Assembly (NCBI GenBank): GCA_950295325.1 | Contig: OX485804.1 | Coordinates: 620,001 to 684,000, forward strand | DNA from: Polytrichum commune | Taxonomy: Eukaryota > Streptophyta > Polytrichopsida > Polytrichales > Polytrichaceae | Direction: 5' to 3' | Length of the DNA: 64,000 bases | Shown: positions 56,249-64,000 of the stretch, piece after piece | Layout: each line of letters starts with the position of its first letter | Position numbering within the stretch: position 1 is the first letter of the stretch | Made by a program: the position numbers and the translations under genes | The notes under the pieces: model-generated | Told to the model about the DNA's origin: nothing | Seen by the model: the letters and a program-made list of their open reading frames with translations, nothing else | Database searches by the model: none

Positions 56249-57886
56249 ATGTCAACCTGGGTGAGGTGGTTGTTTCATGCCATTGAACTTTGTTCCGGTT
56301 CTTCTCTTGAACCAGATTACTTGAAACTCTCTGTTGACTGTGTGCAAGATATCAAGAATGTGTTATGTACTGGTCATGAATTGCAATTAAACGGGAGGCA
56401 GTGTCAGGATCTTGCTTCGAAGCTTGAAATTTTCGTGGAGAAGATGCAAAACCTAGTCTTAAATGTTGAAGCATCAGGTTTGAGATCCTTTTATCCAGCT
56501 TTGAGGAACATGTACAGAGTCTCGGAGAAAGCGAAGTTGCTTGTCAATGACTGCTCCAAAGAAGATTGGTGTAGAGAATCCATGTTTCAGATCCAGAATG
56601 AAGAAGCATTTGTAGGGATTTTGCGGGAGATAGGGTTATGCGACGAGCAAGCTAAAGCTATAATAATGCTTGGCCAATTGAAAGAGCAGAATCGAGTCAA
56701 AGATCTCGGTCTGCCTTCAACAATTTCACCCGCATCGGAGACAAATGACCTGGTTCTAGAAGATCGACGTACATTGAAGGAGAGACTTCAAGACATGGCC
56801 AAAAGCAGTACCTCATCAGATAAGCATGAAGAGTACCTTGTGAGATTCATGTTGAGAAAACTAGAAGATTGGTCTGCAGAGCAAAGGATTGAGAATTTGG
56901 ACCCATCTGATCCAATAAGTTTGGGTACCATTTCAGAAGTGCAAGATGCAGAGGACAATGCATTGTCGGGCGAACAGGAACTGGCATCTGAAGTGCAAAG
57001 AATTGAGAATGTGGGCCTGTCTGATGCAATAGATTTGGGTTCAGATTCAGAATTGCAACATGGATGGGAGAATGCCAATTTAAAAATCATTGGAAGCGGA
57101 GCACATGGAGTTGTTTTGTGCACCGAATGGCATGGCATCCCCTGCGCCAAGAAGGAATTTGATGTGAAGACCAGTCACATTTTTCAGAGGGAAGCAGCTG
57201 TGCTGAGATGCCTCAACCACCCGAACATTGCCAAGTTCTTCTTTTGTGGCACTGAAAACCAGAAATGTTTCATTGCGATGGAGTTAATGCATATGAGTCT
57301 GCATGAATTGATCAAGGAACGTAAAGGAAGGCCATTTTCGACTGATGTAGCAACAAACATCATTTTGCAAATTGCAAATGGGATGTGCTATCTACATAGC
57401 CAGAAGATTGCACATCGTGACCTCAAATCACTTAATGTGGTGATCAACAAAGTGTCAACCACTCCACACCCTGGTGAAATATTTCAGGTGAAGTTGGTTG
57501 ATTTTGGTTTGTCAAAGACGAAGGTGGAAGCTTCCAGGTCCAACCCAGTATCAATAAGAAATTGTGGCACCACAACATATAGAGCACCAGAGGTATTTTC
57601 CAAGGGAGATGATCCAGGAAAGGTGGTTTGGTTCAAGGCGGATGTATATAGTTTTTCTTTAATCTGCTCAGCAATTTTGTCCTTGAAGGAGCCCTTTGAA
57701 GGTGTATACGCCAAGACCTTGATCTGCCAGCTGCGCAACGGTGTGAGGCCACCTCTCCCACAAGATTGCCCCAAAGAGTTGGCTGCACTCGTGGAAGAAT
57801 GTTGGAATGCAGAACCTAAGTCACGACCCAGTTTTCTAGCCATTCGCACAAGGCTGGAGAAACTTGTTTTCTCGAGTGAGAATTGA
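56249..57886 (+). CDS. TKL-type protein kinase with N-terminal LNGRQC helical domain
   Basis: The 545-residue protein is the single-unit form of the module found doubled in the 25669 protein. Residues 20-145 are the helical domain (LNGRQC at 47-52; a PALRNMYRVSEKAKLLVNDC helix pair). Residues 275-540 are a kinase with loop GSGAHGVV, K302, E315, HRD D391 followed by LKSLN, DFG D418 and APE, all intact, so it should phosphorylate Ser/Thr. An acidic linker with two similar SDPISLG/SDAIDLG motifs joins them. I chose ATG 56249 over the upstream in-frame ATG at 56105 because homology with the other family members begins at MSTWVRW and a strong splice acceptor lies just upstream. Family members of this form precede or resemble plant MLKL-like and DUF1221 kinases. 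It is the intact donor or sister of the pseudogene at 14954. Confidence 0.9.
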   Translation: MSTWVRWLFHAIELCSGSSLEPDYLKLSVDCVQDIKNVLCTGHELQLNGRQCQDLASKLEIFVEKMQNLVLNVEASGLRSFYPALRNMYRVSEKAKLLVNDCSKEDWCRESMFQIQNEEAFVGILREIGLCDEQAKAIIMLGQLKEQNRVKDLGLPSTISPASETNDLVLEDRRTLKERLQDMAKSSTSSDKHEEYLVRFMLRKLEDWSAEQRIENLDPSDPISLGTISEVQDAEDNALSGEQELASEVQRIENVGLSDAIDLGSDSELQHGWENANLKIIGSGAHGVVLCTEWHGIPCAKKEFDVKTSHIFQREAAVLRCLNHPNIAKFFFCGTENQKCFIAMELMHMSLHELIKERKGRPFSTDVATNIILQIANGMCYLHSQKIAHRDLKSLNVVINKVSTTPHPGEIFQVKLVDFGLSKTKVEASRSNPVSIRNCGTTTYRAPEVFSKGDDPGKVVWFKADVYSFSLICSAILSLKEPFEGVYAKTLICQLRNGVRPPLPQDCPKELAALVEECWNAEPKSRPSFLAIRTRLEKLVFSSEN

Positions 57887-59720
57887 TCCTATGTGCAACC
57901 AGACTAATTACTCCTAACTGCAAATGCTCCAGAGAAGACAACAGTAGTCGAGGTAACCATCATTGATTAATTTCTTTATTATGATTGTTTTCCCACTAGG
58001 TCAATTTTATGTAAAATTGGTTGGATTGGTTCAAAGTTAGATATTTATTATCAGTGATATGTTGTCCTCTGCCAAAACTTCTGCTGGTTATTGTTAACTC
58101 AGTGAATGCTACCTTAATGTTTGTTGATTAATACAATATTTACATTTCACAATCGTCCAATGTAATGAGATTATAAATCATACCCTGATTATTTATACCT
58201 AGTATTTAGGGCCACTTTACACTATGGCGAAGTGTCATGACCATGAAATTGTGAGGGACCAGGGTCCTTGAAACTCATTTGAAGGCCGTACCATGGAAAC
58301 TGAAACTGGATTTGGTGTGGTCACGGGCCTTCAAGTGTAATGTAAAGACATAGTATGCGACCGGGCTCTCCACCGTATGTCATTCCATTACCATCCGTTT
58401 CATGTAGGCCCTTCTACAAAATGAGGTATAATAGATCAAGAGTTGCAAGATCTTGAATAGTCATGGTCTTCCGGTTCTGTGGTTTGAGGTAGACTTTACG
58501 CAAAAGTCGGTAGGTCATGTAAAATTATCCTGGTAATGTCATGTAGGCTTCCAATGTAGGTTCAATCATTCAAACTCCCTTGGCCCCTTAGGCCCTCGAG
58601 CTCTAGAAGTAATGTGCGCAGGCTCATACTAACAGTAAAGAACTGCAGAAAATAATCTAGACTTGGATATGAGTGGGCGGCCTTCCTAAACATAAATTGC
58701 TCATACAAGGAGATGTTCACCTCTACTTGTTTGGCTCGTACTTTCCCCACTATTTGTTTAAGCTTACAAAGCTTATGAGGGATATGGAGGAGATGTTTCG
58801 ATGGAATCAGAATTTGGATCAGATTCTCCACTTGTAATTTTGGTCTGAATAATTTATACTGAAACAAAACCTCCAGCCCTTGAGACCAGAAAACTTTATG
58901 AAGACTTCTCACCTGCACATTCAGAAAACATAGATGTATTAGGCCTGGCAGGTTTTTCACAATTCCGTATGTGCAACAATTTCCTAGCATCAAGGCAATC
59001 TACTCTGTAACGGTTCCCAAAAATTATCGCACAATCAGTTCAACATGTGTTGGTGATAGATCCTTGATGATATATTCTTGCAAACCAATTGAGCACCTTA
59101 CAGTCTTACCTGCTTATTTGCATGAAGCTTCAAAAGAATGCAAGTTTGCCCAAAGTATGGCACACTAAGCTATAGAGAACATGAAATTGCTTATATGTGG
59201 AAGGGTTGCGACACACAACTTGCAAGTTTGATGGCCCAAGGTAAATGAATTTGGACCCTTACATGCGCATAAAATGGTGGAGCACATGTTCCTCCTTTTT
59301 TGGAGTGATTTGAGGCCATTAAACATGAAAAGTCTACAAGTTCAAGTTCAAAACATGACCTTGAATACCAATCGAAACAAAAGCAAGGACCAATCTTGAG
59401 ACAAAGCTCCACCACGAAAGACACATGTAAGGATGCATAATCATTTACCTTGGCCCACCAAATTTGCAAGCTTGAGCTTGAGCTTGAGCTCAAAGTTTGT
59501 GCATGGCAAGGGTATTAACAATTAATTGGTGAAGTACATAATTTCCACTTCACCATTTGTTCCCTTCCATCATTGATCATGCGTGTGTTGATCCAATGCG
59601 CCATGAAGACCCTCCTCTAGTTCTTTCATGCCAACATGTCCTTCAATTCCAATATGGTAGATACTTGGGAACCTACCAAAAAAACATGTTCTCAAAAATG
59701 ACATCTGACAACTTTGTAAT
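57887..59720 (+). other. Downstream region of the kinase gene (duplicated)
   Basis: It matches 16200-18440 except that the SINE is absent here, providing its empty site at about 58185-58200. No gene is seen; the minus-strand frame at 58562-58993 is broken in the paralogue and shows no domain. Confidence 0.65.
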
Positions 59721-59755
59721 TTTTGCCCACTCAAATAAATTGACAATTCCTTCCA

Positions 59756-60731
59756 TGTTGCGGACCTCTCCATGAGGAGTGCCCAAAACACCATGGGCAC
59801 GAGGGGGACCCCGGAGTGACACCCGGGACTTGTGGCGCCGTTGGTGAGAGGGCCCAAGTGATCCTAATGTGGGCGAGGGCCCCGGGCGTTGGGAACGCCT
59901 CCTACCCACGGAGATTAGGAGGCACGAGGGTAAGGCCATTAGCTATGCGTAGATTATGGCGTGTTAATACTTTAATGCTGAAGGAAAACCTTTATCGGAG
60001 GTGTGAGCTACGAGTTATGGCAATTTGAGTGGGGCGTTGTCCCGGGACAGTGCCCTAGTACAAACAGTGGCCTGGGAGTGGCTCCCGGGACTGCCAAGGT
60101 TTGAACAGGCATAACTTCCTTGATACTTACCCGAATGCGGCAAGTGAGGAGTCCATCGACATCTATGTAAAGTGTGGATAACGATGCTGTGGTTGTTTGT
60201 TCGTATCAGATATCACATAAGGAAGTTATGATGGTCTGAAGCTGCTGGGAGCTTCTAGGCCCAGCTGCTAAAAGAAAATGTCCACTTGGACCCAACTCTT
60301 CGTAGAGAGACAAGAGGTTTCTTCACGGAGGGGTAGGGGCCCCACCTAGAGTTCTAGAGGCTTATATGGGTGAGGTGGTGTGGCCTCATCCACCCGACGC
60401 CGAACGGCACGGTCTCCATGAGCTTTGGCCCATTGTGAGGCCATAGTTGCCTAATATGGTTTGGGTTGTTGTAGTGTTGCTCTAGCAATGCGATGATCAA
60501 CATAAGATTGGACCTCCATGGATGTAAGTCCACATCTAAGGATTGGTTACCAATTAAGGGGTGAGTCCCGAAAGGAAAGTAGGAGGGTTGATTCCCCTCT
60601 TATGAATTACAAGGTCCGGGGTGGGAGGAGCTAACCATTAGCATGGCGGAATGCAAAGGGTTAGCGCTAATAACCTTTGCTTGAAATGAAAATGGGCAAG
60701 ATTGTAAAGGGGGCTAGCAAGGGTTGCGACA
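59756..60731 (-). mobile_element. Solo LTR (976 bp) of an LTR retrotransposon
   Basis: This G+C-rich segment begins TGTTGCGGACC and ends GGGTTGCGACA on the plus strand, giving the TG...CA ends of an LTR (TGTCGCAACCC... on the minus strand). It is flanked by TTCCA (59751-59755) and CTCCA (60732-60736), a 5-bp target duplication with one change. On the minus strand a TATA-like CCCATATAAG lies at 60361-60370, about 365 bp into the LTR, as expected for its promoter. No internal retrotransposon genes are present, so it is what remains after recombination between two LTRs. The orientation rests on the TATA motif. Confidence 0.65.
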
Positions 60732-60736
60732 CTCCA

Positions 60737-61773
60737 CCTCCTTTCATGTTGCAGAAACAAACACTTGTTAGACAACCTCCACACCAATTGTCATAATGAA
60801 GAAATACATGCACTAGCTAAGAACCTATCGGCGCATCCCACCACAAGTTGTTGCACACTCATAAGTGCTGGCAAATTCAAAAATTATGTACCTAGTGTTT
60901 CAAAAGTGGCATTTGGATACATTTATGTGAGTCCACTAGGACTGATTTGCGGCTGATGGCATGGCAAATGGTGCATACTCCTGTGGGCGGGGATGGAGGT
61001 TTCATGTTGTCAATTTCGAATCGCATCCTTGGGCTTATCCTTTGCCCCCCACCTGCCGTAGTTTCCCACTCCTTTGCATGTAATGACCCCTCATATGACT
61101 CGACTCTAACACCTTCCAATGCCTGATATTTGTTAGTGGGAGGTGGCCCCACCATTCCATCTCAGTTCTCCAGTTTGCACACATAAGAAGTGTGACGATT
61201 TGTTTTCCTCTATGTACACATTGTTGTAGCAACATGTATACTTTGGTTTTATGATTGCAAGATATCAATGCTGCAAGGTAGTATGGGATGTGTAGATGGT
61301 AAGGTGTGAATAAAGGTAGAGGGTGTTGTGAATCCTTATGTTGATCCTTTGTGTGGTGAAGTCCTTAAGATTACATTCGATAGAAAATATGTTGTTTCTA
61401 ATCAAACATTTGCATGGACATATGGACTGTGCAACACTAGTCTTCACAACACCTAAAGGCTATTCAAATGGGTCTTCATTGCACAAAAAAAGAGGTCACA
61501 ACTTCTTTTTTTTGTCCCTCTTATAAATAAAAATGGCTATAGGTATACTCACTCAAAGGAAGAGGAACTCATTGCTAGAGTGGAAAGAAATAGATAATTA
61601 CACATCAAAAGACAAGTGGAAAAGGTTTGGATGGCACAACCCCGTACTACCTGCCATACATGTGACAACCAAGCATTTTGCCTAGGTTAGTGTTTTGTGA
61701 CATGTCATGCAAAATAGGTATAAGATGTATGTACATGTTTACTAACTCAAGAGGGGGGGGGGATAAGGTGGGA
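60737..61773. other. No gene recognised
   Basis: Short frames at 60765-60956 and 61338-61526 show no domains. A G-rich run is present at 61751-61762. Confidence 0.4.
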
Positions 61774-62170
61774 TCTACACTAACTCTTGTATTTAATGTC
61801 ATATGGTATTTTAGGTCATTGTGGAAACTTTTCTAGTGACACATTTTATGAATAAGTTTACAAGTATTGTCATCCCAACTTTCTCTTTGTTTATTCAAAC
61901 ACCAATCATTCAGAGTATTTTTTTATATATATTGCAACATCACATTTATGTGATGAGATAGTGTCATGTATGATTGAATTTTGGATGAAAAATCACTTTG
62001 TAATATTTGCAAATGACATTTTTTTTTGCAAATATTGTAATTGTGTAATGCCCAATTTTTTTTTCACAAGGAATGACAAATGATGTTAGGTTTACAATTA
62101 GTGTTGGTGACACTACATGGGCAGCAAGACAATAGAATTGGTGACTCTAAATTTAATACTTAAGTGTACA
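61774..62170. mobile_element. MITE, TTTAGTGTCA family, diverged copy
   Basis: The left end TCTACACTAACTCTTGTATT and the right end, read inward as TGTACACTTAAGTATTAAAT, are an imperfect inverted repeat. The interior matches 32130-32499 in order (CATATGGTATTT, GAATAAGTTTACAAGTATTG, TTAGTGTTGGTGACACTA, AGCAAGACAAT). It is the most diverged of the four recognisable copies and is an insertion independent of the 31-39 kb duplication. Confidence 0.55.
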
Positions 62171-62609
62171 GAGGTTGAAAAGTTTCAATTCCTCTCACTA
62201 GTCGTTTTTAATGTACTCATTTTACATGAAATAAAAGTGAATATCCGTAATACCTTATATCGGATGTAATATGTAAAAGCAATGATATGACCTGTCCATT
62301 TGAAACATTATTCAACAGGAATTGGAGGTAGAAATAAGTTTTTGGGTGAGGAGTATAATTTAATAATAATAAAAGGACAGTAAACCATGACATGGAGCGG
62401 GTAACGAGGAAGAGACCTGGAGGAATTTCTTTTGGAGCTGCCCAAAGTCCAGTCTCAAAAATTTGTTTCACAACTCCAACAGTAGGGGACATTTCCTGCA
62501 TGAGGTCCAAGTGGCCAATGGACTTTAACTAAGCATAACTTTATAACATTATCAAACAATGTGCATTCATTCATGCGGACACCGAGAATATCACCATGGA
62601 CAGACAATC
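62171..62609. other. No gene recognised
   Basis: AT-rich spacer between two MITEs with no coding signal or repeat that I can identify. Confidence 0.4.
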
Positions 62610-62612
62610 TTA

Positions 62613-63139
62613 GGGCGGGTTTAGACTTGGAGTCGGGGCTAAAAAATGGGTTGGGGTGTAAGAAATCCACTCCTCTCATTGGTAGAGAGGTTGGGACTCG
62701 CCTCTTGAAGTTTACACCATGAGTTGGGGCCAATTAACAAATAAATTATTTTATTCATCAAGACAACGGCCTCAAGCCTTGGAAAAGAGAGCTCCCAACC
62801 TTGTGGGCTCTTTCCCTCAAGTTGAGGCCATTGTAAGAGCTTTTATTTGCTTGTAGTAGTTTATTCTTTGAGCATTGAATAGGAGGGGAGAACTTCTAAA
62901 TTTATTATACTTTAATCATTATCCATAGAATAGTTCATGAGTACGTTGGAACGGAGTTCATAGTCTCATGATTGCAACCTCCAAATGGCCCCAACCCCAC
63001 CTAAATAGGTTTACACATGTAATCAATGAATGGAGTTGAGTTACTTTCTTATTAATGGCCTTGGGGGCCCATTTGCATGCCACATGGGACATGTTGGCCT
63101 TCGTTCACAATGGCCTTGACCCCAAGTCTAAACAGGCCC
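62613..63139. mobile_element. Tourist-like (PIF/Harbinger) MITE, 527 bp
   Basis: The element is flanked by TTA on both sides (62610-62612 and 63140-63142). Its inverted ends share GGGC, GTTTAGACTTGG and GTC over about 22 bp. TTA target duplications and GGGC-starting ends are the marks of the PIF/Harbinger Tourist group. There is no transposase; a related autonomous element would be needed for movement. Confidence 0.85.
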
Positions 63140-63142
63140 TTA

Positions 63143-63934
63143 ATATGCACTACATTAGTTGCGGCATTCATAATTATATTTTTAGGGCCCGCATGAACGA
63201 ACCCACACTATATAATAATTCTATGTTGATCATAGAGAGTCCAAACCAATATTTTAGAGATGGAGTAGCACTCTATATGTGATGAAGCAAATGAACATCA
63301 ACATTTTTTGAGGGTCCAAGGTCAAATTGTCATCCATATATAGAAAACACCACTATTTTTTTGGTTGCCCCTACTTAATTGACATTTGGATATATTTGGA
63401 CAAACCACTTGTCCAAAAAACCTAAAAAATAACATATGACAACTACAAAAACAACACAATAATCAAAACTTTGAATGTTTGTATTCCATTTTCGCAAACC
63501 ACCATATTTGTGTGGTGTTGCGATCTAGTGTACGTCATGTTGGCGGTTGGAATTGTCCAAAATTCATGCAAAAATCCAAATTTACTTGAGTCTTATCTTT
63601 GGATAATTAAACGTTGACACCATTGATTTTTGTGAGATTTCAATGGATTTTGGATTTTCTTGGAACAAAAGATGTGTGTTAATTCTAGGTAACATAAATA
63701 AAGGCCTGATCATAAAAACAAATAAAAAATTTGATTTAAAAGGGTTGAAGGCTCCACAACAATGTGTTTCATATGAAATTCAAGTAACCCAAGTAACATT
63801 GGACCATGGGGCAAGAAAGCATTAAGCCTTAATATTTGTCGAGATCACCATCTGATTATGAGATCGTTCCTCTAACCCATGTAGCACTCTAAAGTTGGAG
63901 GTCCTTTTTGATAAGGGAATATATTTTGGGGGAG
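63143..63934. other. No gene recognised
   Basis: AT-rich sequence. The small frame at 63643-63825 shows no domain. Confidence 0.4.
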
Positions 63935-64000
63935 TGTTCAAGGATTAGGTTTAGGTTCAAAGTGTAGTGAAGAGAATTTACTTTTAGTGTATTGGCTGTA
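63935..64000. repeat. Start of a third upstream block, cut by the window edge
   Basis: AAAGTGTAGTGAAGAGAATT and the following ACTTTTAGTG-ATTGGC stretch match 257-300 and 19157-19195. If it continues beyond the window, another kinase locus could lie to the right. Confidence 0.5.

Overview
The window looks like nuclear DNA of a land plant, most likely a bryophyte and probably a moss. The main argument is the gene at 9629-14095, which joins a protein kinase, an NB-ARC ATPase and leucine-rich repeats in one chain. That 'PNL' class of NLR is known chiefly from mosses. Supporting signs are a fragment of the plant splicing factor RED/SMU2, degenerate CCCTAAA-type repeats, plant-type transposons (hAT, pogo, Tourist-like MITEs, a tRNA-derived SINE, a solo LTR, a copia remnant) and large AT-rich intergenic spaces. 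No species can be named from the sequence alone.

Layout. 1-3737: a duplicated upstream block ending in a kinase gene cut off after its first ~95 codons. 3980-8545: an untranslated, decayed repeat in three copies. 9629-14095: intact kinase-NB-ARC-LRR gene whose LRR part is a 72-bp tandem array; the array runs on past the stop codon to 14953, where it is spliced abruptly onto the 5'-truncated kinase pseudogene 14954-16199. 16509-16884: a SINE. 18925-25668: second copy of the upstream block, interrupted by a complete 3.9-kb hAT element (19888-23777) with an 8-bp target duplication. 25669-29355: an intact 1228-residue tandem-kinase gene, active kinase followed by pseudokinase. 30761-39955: a 2.6-kb segment present twice, each copy holding the same decayed kinase pseudogene and the same MITE. 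39956-47257: mostly AT-rich DNA with an array of palindromes, another kinase pseudogene carrying a MITE, trinucleotide repeats and a TTGAC-rich stretch. 47260-50417: a complete pogo-like transposon with an uninterrupted 613-residue transposase. 51148-51771: RED/SMU2 fragment. 52130-54490: a GC-rich block of unknown nature. 54786-55073: copia remnant. 56249-57886: intact single-unit kinase gene. 59756-60731: solo LTR. 61774-63139: two MITEs. 64000: start of a third copy of the upstream block.

How the genes fit together. All three intact host genes (9629, 25669, 56249) and most of the pseudogenes share one ancestral module: an N-terminal helical domain with the signature LNGxQC, followed by a TKL-type kinase. 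The 56249 gene has one module, the 25669 gene has two in tandem with the second kinase inactivated, and the 9629 gene has one module fused to NB-ARC and LRRs. Kinase-pseudokinase tandem proteins and NLRs are both established plant immune-receptor types, so the window reads as a fast-evolving immune-receptor cluster in which one module has been reused in three architectures. That these proteins act together is inference; the shared domain and the clustering are visible in the sequence.
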